This document shows, piece after piece, positions 1 to 10,700 of a stretch of DNA of 64,000 nt. The stretch covers positions 25,621,248 to 25,685,247 of the forward strand of contig CAIIXF020000003.1 in assembly GCA_903813345.2 (NCBI GenBank), in the 5' to 3' direction. Within the stretch, counting starts at the first letter, position 1, and each line of letters opens with the position of its first letter. The notes under the pieces are model-generated. The model did no database searches, was not told the DNA's origin, and worked only from the letters and a program-made list of their open reading frames with translations. The DNA is from Owenia fusiformis (taxonomy: Eukaryota > Annelida > Polychaeta > Sabellida > Oweniidae). A program made the position numbers and the translations under genes.

Positions 1-692
1 GAGAAGGTCATTGAAGGTCAAATGTCAAATCTTAAGTCAGATTTGAATTTCTGAGAACACGTAGATGATTTTGAAAAAAAAATTTAGTCAATTTGAAGCA
101 AGTTGAAAACAGACCTTTTTGACCTTTTTTGACCTTGAGAAGGTCATTGAAGGTCAAATGTCAAATCTAAAGTCAGATTTGAAGGTCAAATGTCAAATCT
201 AAAGTCAGATTTGAATTTCTGAGAACATGTAGATGATTTTGAAAAAAATTTAGTCAATGTGAAGCAAGTTGAAAAAAGACCTTTTTGACCTTGAGAAGGT
301 CATTGAAGGTCAAATGTCAAATCTAAAGTCAGATTTGAACTTCTGAGAACATGTAGATGATTTAGAAAAAAATTGAAGTCAGTCTAAACAGTATTTGTTA
401 AGTTTTTTGAAAAAAATTTAGTCAATGTGAAGCAAGTTGAAAAAAGACCTTTTTGACCTTGAGAAGGTCATTGAAGGTCAAATGTCAAATCTAAAGTCAG
501 ATTTGAACTTCTGAGAACATGTAGATGATTTAGAAAAAAATTGAAGTCAGTCTAAACAGTATTTGTTAAGTTAGAGGAAGTTGTAAGAAATTGTTACAGA
601 CGCCGGACGCCAACCGCCAACCACCAACCGCCGGACGCCGTCGCAAAAAAACGGAGACCATAACAATATGTCACCACTTTTGGTGGTGACAT
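1..692 (-). repeat. Hairpin-ended element with tandem core repeats (family 1, copy a), cut by window edge
   Basis: Copies of a unit beginning GAGAAGGTCATTGAAGG start at 1, 137, 293 and 461 (spacing 136-168 bp), followed by a GC-rich run of CGCCAACCGCC-type repeats (598-640). The block ends in the hairpin ATGTCACCAC / GTGGTGACAT (668-692). Three shorter relatives occur at 10938, 13988 and 33907. The far end is outside the window. Confidence 0.75.
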
Positions 693-2926
693 AATTATAG
701 TATAGTATAAACAATGTCAAATGGAGACAGCATACGGATCTAATGCAATATTATTTGTCATAAAGTAACATAGTTGATGAACTGGAATGGGGAATTAAAC
801 ATCAATGTGATCTCAACAAACAAAAACAAAACTATTACAAAGTTCATTTCAAATTGAAAAATGTGATTATTACAACAAGTTGCTGATGCATGTTTAAGTT
901 AACTTTTATGGTAATATAAATGATATATGTATATGTGTATCTGTATATTGAAGTGACTAGAAAGTAGTTAGTCAGTCAAAGGTATGTAAAACTAAAAACA
1001 AGCATATTTCTTATGTACAATTTAAAAAAATTACAATTTCATCATATGTTCTTTAATGATGATGATAACAGCTATGTCTCAGACCTCAGCCATAGTAGAA
1101 GAGATGCAGAATATCCATCTCTTCATTTTCTGTTGATCGACTGTTGATTTCTAATGCCAAGCAAAATTACCATTAACTAGGGCAGTATGAATTAATTAAA
1201 AAATAAATATTCCTGATAAATTATGTAATAAAAACAAATGTTATCTTGAATCCCTGATGTATTTAACCAACATTTTAAATGGAAAAATATATGATAAAAT
1301 GAATTCAAAAGTACATTGTAAAGACATTAATGTATATATTTACAGCCCTTTACCTACTACCTGCAAAATGTCATCAAAGCGGCAAATAAAATATAATATT
1401 ACAATAGTAAAATCGACATAACACCAATTAATAGCACTATAATTTTTATAAAATGGGTAAAATGTAATTTCATGAACATAAAAATGATATTTTATGTAAA
1501 AAAGGAACCTTGTTGATTTATGGAACACATCAAAACATTGTGCTTATTGAATAGAATGTTGCCATGCCTCATTGCAAATGGCAATCACTTTTACTCTTGC
1601 CAATAGACGTGCAAAGGTGATTGTCAAAGTGGCAATAGACTATATTTTAAACTAGATATATCCACTATACTTGGCAGGTATGATTTCTGATATTGATGAA
1701 TCGAAAACATAATTTTGTGTCCCTCTAGTGTTTTGACTTTATATTGAATTAGACTGAACATGATCAAAGTGGTCAAACATACAGCTTTGCGATGAAAAGT
1801 TTTATGGCTTCAAATCACCAATTTCTCCAAACTTGGGACACTCGGGCAATTCCCATAACTCAAATACATTATGTATGTACAGTACTCATAATCGGGGGCT
1901 GAGCTAAGGTTCTGAGGGCATTTGGTTAAAATGGCATTGCAGACCAGTTGCCATGTTATTTTCCTACTACTGAAAAAATCAACAGGTCCATATGGAAAGT
2001 TACCTGGCAAATGACCAGTGGACTGGCCCTTAGCTCAAGCCTGAAGCCCTGCTCATAATTATGTGGATTACAATTTCCAAATTGTGGAAAATTAACTGCA
2101 GTGAGTGCTACTCCTGTTAAGGACCTTGTGTCAAACCCTAAATTAGTAGATGGTTGCTAAGGTTACAATACTGCACTATGTTAACCTCATATCTTCATTG
2201 TTGTTGCGAAAGGCTGGTACATTTCAGCCCATTGCTGAATAAAACATAATTTTATATGATATCATTTTCGACCAATATGGCATCTTGGATTACCAAGATA
2301 TGAATTTTTATGCCTTAAAATCTGAGGCTTAAATCCCTGCTCTAAATCCTATTATTTTTTCATAGATTGAGGGTTGATGAATAAGATAACATCTTATTCA
2401 GTCTACATAATGCTTATTCTTATACATTAGGTAAATAGAGGCTGAGAAGTCAACCTCGTTAATAGACATCCAAGAGGGATTAACTATGCTTAAAAAGGAG
2501 CCAGAATAGAACCAATGAGATCCTAGATAAAACAAACAAACCATCTGATTGGTGCACATTAAATCCTGTGCACCAATCAGATGATGTCAGCGTGATTGGA
2601 AATCAAAGAGGTGAGTGAGTATGCAATATAGGTCACTCATTGTTTATAAGTATAAATTATGTGTATGTTAAGTTTTGAAGTCAGACAATGCCTAGAAATA
2701 TTAATTGAATAAATTCACATAATGTTCTCCCCTTAATGTTCATAATGTGACCAATGCTCTCAGGGGGGATGAAGGATTTCTTGAACATATGAATCATACG
2801 TCTTTCAAGGCACTTTGAATTACCCAAGCAAATATTATTACTAATTCACTTGGTATTGCTGAGTGATGGGTTTCAATATGGAAAGAGCACTGGCTTCACC
2901 CATTGAATAAGTAAATCCAGACTTAC
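693..2926. other. MRPL3 intron or intergenic, no gene seen
   Basis: AT-rich sequence downstream of the last visible MRPL3 exon. I find no exon that continues L3. The only structure is a perfect 15-bp inverted repeat at 2542-2583. Confidence 0.5.
2542..2583. repeat. Perfect 15-bp inverted repeat (hairpin)
   Basis: CATCTGATTGGTGCA and its exact complement are separated by 12 bases. No target duplication or related copy was found, so its origin is unknown. Confidence 0.7.
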
Positions 2927-3017
2927 CTGATAAAGTGTAACATATATTTTCTTTCCCTCTACTGTCCACTGAGGCAGCACACCAAGCTTTATTCCTAAAA
3001 CACCTGCTCTAAGCGTG
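2927..3017 (-). CDS. MRPL3: MRPL3 exon 3
   Basis: 91 nt between a TTTTTTCAG acceptor and a GTAAGT donor. It encodes LRAGVLGIKLGVLPQWTVEG and onward, the first strands of the L3 fold, and ends in phase 0 after CAG. The next exon is not visible in 1-2921. Confidence 0.88.
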
Positions 3018-4626
3018 CTGAAAAAAATACATCATATAGAACAAGGTTATGAAACTCTTTAATTAGTGTAAACACAACATTTGCTTTGAACACAAAAAAA
3101 GATTGCTTGTAAAACCTACATTTTTTCAGTCATTCAATTTTATTTTTATGCAATTTCTAACTGGATAACTGAACATCATATCTTAATTGTAATAATTAAG
3201 ACTAATTTATAACCCAAGGTGGTTTAAAGTTTACATGGGGCCTTTAATAAATAAGAAAATAGTTACGTTGGTCTGAGAGTCCATGGATGTCTTTCCCAAG
3301 GGGGTTCCCTCAAGGGGGATGCCATTTGCTTAACATATTTTTCCTCGGCTACTTCCTGTACAAAATTCCTGTTTTCTTTGGTTAAGTCAAAGTCCAATAA
3401 TTTAGTCTTTTTTCTGGCCCAAAATGGTGCAGGTTTACTAGTTCTTCTTCTACCCCTGGTTATCTCAAGGTTAGTGCATATTCTGAAAAATAAAGAAATA
3501 TATAGCACTCAGTAAATGGTCACGTTTTTCTATAGAAAATTATTTAGCATGTTTTATGGGGGAGAAGATCTAATAGCAGTAAGTTGCCTTGGCATCTTAA
3601 TAATTTAATGTCACAACAATTAAAAAAAATATGTCAATGTCAAAATATTTTTTATTTTCTTTGGAATACTAAGTGCTTCTTATAAAACAAAATGTCATCC
3701 CTTTCATCTTGACATCTATACATGTATATATATCAAAGGCTGAGATCAATATATTGTGGGTGGGAATCTTTCAATAACTCAGATGCATGTAGGTAATTTC
3801 CAGTTTCACCACCAGGTGGCTTATTCGGGTGAGATAGCATGGCAGGTAAAGTAGAAAGTTCCCTTTAACTTAATTAACTATTCATCAGTTTTAGTGGTAC
3901 GATTCAAACTAGAAGTCACATTTTCAAAAAAAAAAATCAAAAGTTGATAAACAATATTCAAAACCATATTTCTGGATGTACTTTTACATGTATATTTCAA
4001 ATATTTAATGACGTAAATCAAGATTATTTCTACACGCATCCCGTCTATTCAATGCACTCATCTGGCATGGTAGTTCAGAGTAGATTCTGCTGCACATAGA
4101 GAATCACTCATCACTTTGGCTTTTTTCGGTGTTCATTATTTTGCTGTATCAGCGATCACTGTTTTGAAGTTTTTCTACAGAAATATATTTGCTTGACAAT
4201 AATCATGTAAAATGCGTATTTGCGTATATTCTGTCACGCAAAAAATGGCATGACTTCAAATTTATCAGCAAATGTGTGACAAATATGCAAATAGCGGGAC
4301 AGTTGGACGGCCTGAAGCACGGAACTAATTGCCTGGAGATTAAAAATGTATGACTTGGAAGTGGGAACCCTGGGATCCAATCCTCCTTGACAAGAGTGCA
4401 ATAAAAATATCATCTGAATAAATTAATTTTTGAAAAAAACAAAATAGAGTCTACATCTAAAAAGTGAATTTCAATCAAGAATGCATTTCGTATCATGGCG
4501 AATGCATGCTAACTATATTCCATCTTACCTTGAACTTATTATCTTATCTTTGAATAAAACAGAATCTACATAATTGTAAGTTTTATAAATCAAATTTTTG
4601 CAGTTGAGATTTTTTAGAGCAGACAT
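2927..4626 (-). CDS. MRPL3: Mitochondrial large-subunit ribosomal protein L3 (uL3m), 5' part of gene
   Basis: Three minus-strand exons join in phase: 4626-4529 (98 nt, ATG at 4626), 3482-3267 (216 nt) and 3017-2927 (91 nt), giving 135 residues. Donors are GTAAG, GTAAC and GTAAG, and acceptors end in TTTTTCAG. The product should be a protein of the mitochondrial ribosome large subunit near the peptidyl-transferase centre. From memory, the order LTKENRNFVQEV, ASPLREPPWERHPW and then GVLGIKLGVLPQWTVEGKK parallels human MRPL3 (LSEENVPFIKQL, CPLKDEPWPIHPW, GLIALKLGMMPLWTKDGQK). The last part is the start of the uL3 barrel. The N-terminus is basic, as expected for a mitochondrial presequence. Roughly two thirds of the protein is missing: after the GTAAG donor at 2926-2922 I find no further exon, so the rest probably lies left of the window. 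The gene is divergent from URI1. Confidence 0.88.
3267..3482 (-). CDS. MRPL3: MRPL3 exon 2
   Basis: 216 nt between an acceptor ending TTTTTCAG and a GTAACT donor. It encodes the animal-specific N-terminal extension, including WARKKTKLLDFDLTKENR and PLREPPWERHPWTLRP, the segment most diagnostic of MRPL3. Confidence 0.9.
3781..3867 (+). repeat. Dispersed ~90-bp repeat, copy 1 (in MRPL3 intron 1)
   Basis: Shares TTTCACCACCAGGTGGC, the flanking GGTAATTTCC and an AGAAAGTTCCCTTTA end with the inverse copy at 59454-59541. The remainder of MRPL3 intron 1 (3483-4528) shows nothing else. Confidence 0.6.
4529..4626 (-). CDS. MRPL3: MRPL3 exon 1 (start codon)
   Basis: Starts at the ATG on 4626-4624 and ends at a GTAAG donor (complement of 4528-4524) after two bases of an Arg codon. 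It encodes about 32 residues, rich in Lys and Asn with no acidic cluster, compatible with a mitochondrial targeting sequence. This is the weakest of the three exons because the N-terminus is not conserved, but the phase joins correctly to exon 2. Confidence 0.7.
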
Positions 4627-5114
4627 TTTGAAGACCCCTTAAGTTACAAGTGTTTCTATTTGAAAATGATTTTATCCATGTCTTTCTACCAAAGCAAACA
4701 TTTTTTCATTCAAAACCTATCACCGTCATTCAAACATTTATTCAATTTATAAAATATTATAACAAGACTCCGTATGTATGACAATAACTATTTTTAATAT
4801 TTTTCTGATTTGCACAAGGGGTCTTAGAATTCAAAATGGCTGCGCCCTCAAAGCACGATACAAATTTGGGAATGTAATTTGACATTATAGATATTTAGGT
4901 GAGAATTTTAATAGTGTATCGCTAGAATCAAATAGATTATATACCAAAGATTGAAAAAACAGCAACAGTTTCTAGTATTACACTCGGAGATGTCTCAAAA
5001 ATCGTAGTGAAACATTGTTTTCTAAATTTGACTAGAACTACACTGCACGAAAAGCTAATATCATTGCCGGGAATAATTACTGTTCATATCATTAATCTTG
5101 AAAAGGCTTATAAG

Positions 5115-5582
5115 TAGTGTTGTCGTGATTAATCGATGCATCGCGATATACATCGCCAAAGCTGGTTCTGGCGATGCATCGATGTCTGAAACAAAACATC
5201 GATGTTTTTAAAATATTTTAATTTGCTAAAAATCGCCCTTTCTTATCTTATTTTGACGCAAATTGCTTACCTTTTTTCATGTCTTATTTCATTTTCAAAT
5301 GTTTTCCGATATTCTTTCGCTTTAAAACTGTTTTAGCTAGTCCAAATGAACCATTAATCTAAAAAAATTACTTTACTTTCATTTCACCGTTACTATGTTC
5401 CCAGATGTACCAGCGTACTCTTATTAATTTGTTCTGTTCGATATTTTAGTGCATTAGCGTTCGGTATTTCAGTGCACTTTTCTCGAACTTTTTCTCGATG
5501 TACTTCGCGATGTGCATCGATGTTTACTACTGAAAATTGCTGATGCATCGATGTATGATTATGGCACATCGCGACAACACTA
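5115..5582. mobile_element. Non-autonomous hAT-like element
   Basis: 468 bp with terminal inverted repeats TAGTGTTGTCG...CGACAACACTA and a perfect 8-bp target duplication CTTATAAG (5107-5114, 5583-5590). T at position 2 and A at position 7 fit the hAT target pattern. Several copies of ATCGATGCATCG-like motifs lie just inside both ends. There is no coding capacity. Confidence 0.85.
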
Positions 5583-5627
5583 CTTATAAGTCCATTTAAA
5601 TCAGATATATATTTTAAGGTAGTACCT

Positions 5628-6185
5628 CACAGGGTATCAGCCTTTTTTTGCAATTCAGTTCTAGAGGCAAGGCAAGAACTTAACTTCGATATATATTATA
5701 AGTGTTATCTGATGATTGGGACCCTCACGTGCCTTCCAAATGGCAGTGAACGAGCTCCAATGTAACTACATCAGCTTATCTCTCCGTCCGATCAACAATA
5801 AGTACAGTTATACAAGAAATGTAAATGAACTGAAAAAATTTCCAAAAATGTTCTGAGTGGGTTGTCATTTCCTGAAGTTATGATACGTTATATTACCGAA
5901 CATGTGTGAAAATGGAATGTTTGTTCGTTTATTTTACGAGAGCTTAATAAAATGCGAACATCGGAGCATCGAACAAACATTTCATCAAGGAGCCCAACCA
6001 GTTCCATTTCAATTCATGATATATTAACATGACGGTTTTTAGAATATATAGCTTAAATTTATTGAACCCGGACTGGAAATTTTGCAATAGTTCATGGTGT
6101 TCCAGATGGAATTACTTCTAGCCAAGAATTTGCTAGACACTCGAGTAACGCGAACTGACTGCGCAATAGTTATTGAAGGACTACC
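5628..6185. mobile_element. TTAA-flanked small element (piggyBac/Kolobok-like target)
   Basis: 558 bp between TTAA at 5624-5627 and 6186-6189. The ends GGTAGTACCTCA and GGTAGTCCTTCA (right end complemented) agree at 10 of 12 bases. Only the TTAA target and short ends point to a superfamily. It lies 34 bp from the hAT duplication. Confidence 0.6.
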
Positions 6186-6584
6186 TTAAAACTGATAGAA
6201 TTTGAAAATAATATTATTTAAAACCTTTACATTCAAAAATAAATCTACATCTGTATGGTTTGGTTTCAGCCCATTAAAAATTGGACTGTGACAGATAAAA
6301 TACAGTGCTCACCATAAATAAATGACATCTGGATTTGCTGAAATGAGGATTTCCCATGTTAGAAAGAAGAGAATTTTCAAGTGACCATACATTAGGAGTT
6401 TAAAGTATATACAAAATGTAAAATATACAAAACCTTTAGGTTTTCCCCTAGCATGGTGTAATTGTGGATATAGCTGCTGGTTGTTACAGTGATATACTCT
6501 CTTCAAGTTCAATAGATTACTAAAGCTATTCTTCTAATGAGTTTATTCCTAAATTTTGTATGTTATACATTTTGTTAACTGATC

Positions 6585-6768
6585 CAGGGGTTTCAATAGC
6601 AGCAGGCAACAGGTGATTTTCACCCGTTGTTTTCACAAAATCGCCTGTTGTTTTTAGGGACTTTTCAACTTCTCCATATTAAATTTATGATTTCCATTGA
6701 TTTTGCCTCTTGTTTTCAACTTTTCATTCATTTAGCCTGTTGTGAGAAATTCCAGTGAAACCCTCTTG
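6585..6768. mobile_element. Probable short inverted-repeat element
   Basis: The left end CAGGGGTTTCA and the right end TGAAACCCTCTTG are roughly complementary, and both sides carry further CAACAGG / CCTGTTG matches. No target duplication is convincing. Confidence 0.35.
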
Positions 6769-6809
6769 TCTCTTGCCAATTATTTGGCTAGAAGTCTTGG
6801 CATGTCTGC

Positions 6810-7024
6810 CAGGCCCGTAGCCAGGATTTGCCAAGGGGGGGGGGGGGGGTTCAGTTTTCAAAAATTTCCAGAGGGGGGTTCACATTTGACAATTTTGGCC
6901 CAAATATGGCTAAAATCACAAGAGAAGTGCTCAAAATGGTGAAAAACTGCATGATTTTGAAAGAATTTTTGGCCAGGGGGGGGGGTTCGCCCGAACCCTG
7001 CGAACCCCCCTGGCTACGGGCCTG
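6810..7024 (+). mobile_element. CAGGCCCGTAGCC element, copy 1
   Basis: 215 bp, ends CAGGCCCGTAGCCAGG...CCTGGCTACGGGCCTG, with a perfect 5-bp target duplication TCTGC (6805-6809, 7025-7029). Homopolymeric G runs flank an internal part shared with copies at 15436 and 34716. Short open frames here are by-products. Confidence 0.85.
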
Positions 7025-7429
7025 TCTGCGCACTCATTAAAAAGTTTGTCTTGGAAGAATTAAAATTTATATGCTATTTTCAAAACCGTAATGAAAATAT
7101 TTCATCAATTAGAATTGAAACAAACACTTTCCTTAAGCAACAGCTCCAAGAAAAATGGCCGATATTCGATAATGAAAATTGGACGAAAATGTCATAATGT
7201 CTGACATTGATTATAACTGGCTGTAAATTGAAAGTAGCAATCAAAAAGATTTGAACAAATACATTGATCACTTCGTTTGTGTTTTGAAATTTTTGTGATA
7301 AAATCACATTTCAAATTCTGAAGTGAAAAAATAGTGGGTGTTTGAGTTGAAATTTTATGATCAACATGACTCATCATATGCAGAATAAAACCCACAGGGA
7401 TTTATTTTTAGTGTAAGGCCGTAATTCAG

Positions 7430-7545
7430 TTAATTTGAACGATTGGGATTTGGATGAAGGGGATTCGGACGATTGGGATTCAGACCATCGAGGTTTTGAT
7501 GAATGGAATTCGGACCATTGGAATTTGGACCAGTGATGTGTCCCA
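7430..7545. repeat. Degenerate minisatellite
   Basis: Irregular repeats of GATTSGGACSATTGG-like words (about 12-27 bp), just upstream of the URI1 start codon. Confidence 0.5.
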
Positions 7546-7624
7546 ATGTTTAGATAGCTACATCCCCAGCTTAGCACTCATCTAACATGATTGATAATTT
7601 GCAGGGCCAAAATATATTGAAGAC

Positions 7625-7734
7625 ATGGCAAGTGGTCAGACTAATGAAATTCCTGATGAACTGAGGGGGTATGAACGTTTGAGAGAAGAGCAGGAAAAGG
7701 CTGTTGAACAAACAGATGAAAACATAAAGCAATG
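7625..7734 (+). CDS. URI1: URI1 exon 1
   Basis: ATG at 7625 is followed by 36 codons plus two bases of a Trp codon, then the GTAAGG donor. It encodes MASGQTNEIPDELRGYERLR and then EEQEKAVEQ, the first prefoldin helix. The ATG is preferred because the reading frame upstream soon runs into an acceptor-like TTTGCAG at 7598-7604. Confidence 0.88.
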
Positions 7735-10700
7735 GTAAGGCTTAAAGCGACTCAACCTTTAACTCTGATCTTGGGCATATCAGAAGATCCTCTTGCCTTG
7801 TCAAGCTTTTCTTTGTAGGATTTGCTGTGTTTTGTATGAAGAATGAGTAAATGAATTTAAAAAAAAAATCTGATCTTAAAATATCCTATATTCCTAAAAT
7901 ATCCTAAAAAAGAATCTTAAAGATAGATAACTCAGGAGGTTTCATATTAATTTTTGAAAAGGTTTGTATTGTATTCTGAATATCGGAAATATAACTTAGG
8001 ATTTATTTCAATTTTATTTGTAAGTCATGAAGCCACTTGAACTAATGAATTACTGGATCTTTTTCTTAGTATTGTTGATCAAAATTTATTATGTGCAACT
8101 AGCATTATTTACATGAACAACAACATTAATTATGCATTTCCTTTATATTACATTCATCTTTATACTGTATGTGATTAATTGTACAGTACTTCACCATTTA
8201 TGGATAATTAGCAAGTTTCTATATAGCTGAATAAAGCTGATATGATAGATGTCACCCTTGTATATTTTTTCCTTTGGGTGGACCAGACTGCCATAAATTT
8301 ACATGTTATATAAATTTGCAATAGTCATTTAATTTCATGATTTATGAAAAAGTATTGGTTGAATTTGCCTGTAATTCAAATGACAGTGCCAATGTACATG
8401 TTGTGATTAATCATGAATTTTGGTTATCAAACAAATAAACCAAGGTTTAAAATGAGAATTAGTGAGATTTCACCCCTATTATGGTGAAATGGAACAAATA
8501 ACATTTTATACAATGTACAGTGAAACCTGTTAAGTAGGAACACCTCTGTTAGTGGAACACTTCAGAATCCCAAGACCAACTGACTAAATTTTAAATGAAC
8601 CTGGAGAAGTGGAACACCTCCCAAGTGGAACACCAAATATGTTCCACTTAGACAGGTTTTACTGTATGTTGTGCCCTTGAGATCTTCACTCTCAGTTTAC
8701 AATAAATCTCTGAGCTCACCAAGCAAATCAGAGTTTGCATCAAAATACAGATGACTTTCCATAGGTCATTTCCTCTGACATCACCACATAATCAATGAGC
8801 AAGTATCCAGCACATATTCCTTCCACTTTGCTGATTGGTAGAGAAAGGGTCAGCGTGGTAGAATTGAAATTATTTATTACCCGGGCTGTCAAAGTCACCT
8901 ATCTTTGGAGTGAAGTGATAATCTGCAATATAGTTATACAAGGCAAAGAGTAGTTTATAACTAGACTGTGCGCGTAGGGTATGTGTGTTGTTAAGGAGAT
9001 AGAAAAATAGTCATTTCTCATGCAACAGGTTCACACCGGAATAGCCTGACTACGGTAAAGTCAGATACCGTTGTCACAAATGGCGGACATAACCGTCGCT
9101 TCAACTGTTTAATCACTTGGTCCTCATTTCATGGGATTTTATCGTCGTTAATTCTGTGCATGCATTAAGCTCTTGTGATAATGTATCATATGAAATCCCA
9201 TTTTCGATCAAATTTGGTCGTGAATCGCCACAATATAGCCTCTTCGATATCGTGAATGACAACGGAATCTGAATTTGAGTAATTTAGAAAGACAACGGCA
9301 TAAGGTAATTACAGTGTCCGTTGTCCCGCATATCATTTTGATCTGTTAAATTAAAGACTTTATTTCGATGGTAGAACATTATCAAATGTACAATGAGTAT
9401 TAAGACACTTTGATTGATTGTTGTTCCAAAGGAATTTAGTCTAGGTGCTCTATTAAACATACAGTTCATGAAAATCTAATTGAAGCGACGGTTATGTCCG
9501 CCATTTGTGACAACGGTATCTGACTTTACCGTAGTCAGGCTAATCCGGGGTGAGGTTTACATCTGTAGAAAACTATTTGAACCATGAAACTGATATTAAG
9601 TGTTGTTAATGTATGTTTTAGGAACAAGTTTAGGAGTGACTATGTTGACCTCCAGAGTAGACTAAAATCCCTACCTGAGAAAGTGAAGCATGACATTATG
9701 GTGAGACATCTATAGTTTCTTATATTGACCTACAGAGTAGACTAAAATTCCTACCTGAGAAAGTGAAGGATGACATTATGGTAAGACATCTATAGTTTCT
9801 TATGTTGACCAACAGAGTAGACTAAAATCCCTACCTGAGAAAGTGAAGGATGACATTATGGTAAGACATCTATAGTTTCTTATGTTGACCAACAGAGTAG
9901 ACTAAAATCCCTACCTGAGAAAGTGAAGGATGACATTATGGTAAGACATCTATAGTTTCTTATGTTGACCTCCAGAGTAGACTAAAATCCCTACTCGAGG
10001 CCTGTTGCTTATAATGAAACTTTTGGAATTTCGTGGGAAATTGACCTTCCCAATAAGTCTGAGTTTCATCGCAATTCGTGACAACGGGCCCGAACAAATG
10101 AAAAGAACTGGAGAAATATAATTTTAACATGAAAGCAGTTGAAATATTTCATAGAACAGCTAATAATTTTGAGAAAAACACCTTCGTATTTCTTGTACAA
10201 TTTATCCTATTCCAAATGTAGAGTACATGCTCAGTTATATATTTAGCCATTATGTCCCTATCATTGAATATATACCTGAGGTCTGACGGACCAAAGTTTG
10301 GCAGCTATACAGGAATATATAGCCGACCTTCAGGTCCATTGACTTCCATACAAATGCTTCGCTATGTATGTAATACATTGTCATATGTTGTAGGTACCAT
10401 TTGGCAGTAAAGCTTTCATGCCTGGTCAACTGGTCCATTGTAATGAGATACTGGTTCTATTGGGAGACAACTGGTTTGCTGAGAGATCATCCACGCAGGC
10501 CTGTGGTATCATAGACAGAAGATTAAAAAGTAAGGAATGTTTATTGGAGTTGGAGTCTGCTATTGTACTCACTGGTGGATCCAGGAGGATTTGAAATTTG
10601 CCCCCCCCCCTCTTTGTTAGCTTTTGGATCCATCAGTGGTACTGCACAATATGTGTACACATAAGTAACAAAATGTACTTTTATTTGTGATATGTAGGTA

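Larger units (their letters stand above)
4627..7624. promoter_or_regulatory. Divergent MRPL3/URI1 intergenic region
   Basis: The start codons of two oppositely oriented housekeeping genes lie 3 kb apart, so both promoters must be here or in unseen 5' exons. Four small transposons occupy much of the centre (5115-5582, 5628-6185, 6585-6768, 6810-7024). I see no clear TATA box or other promoter motif. Confidence 0.4.

Noticed and set aside
8800-8940. Similarity to the 2542-2660 region (CTGATTGGT, GTCAGCGTG, TGCAATATAG)
   Set aside because: Only scattered short words match; no alignable repeat.
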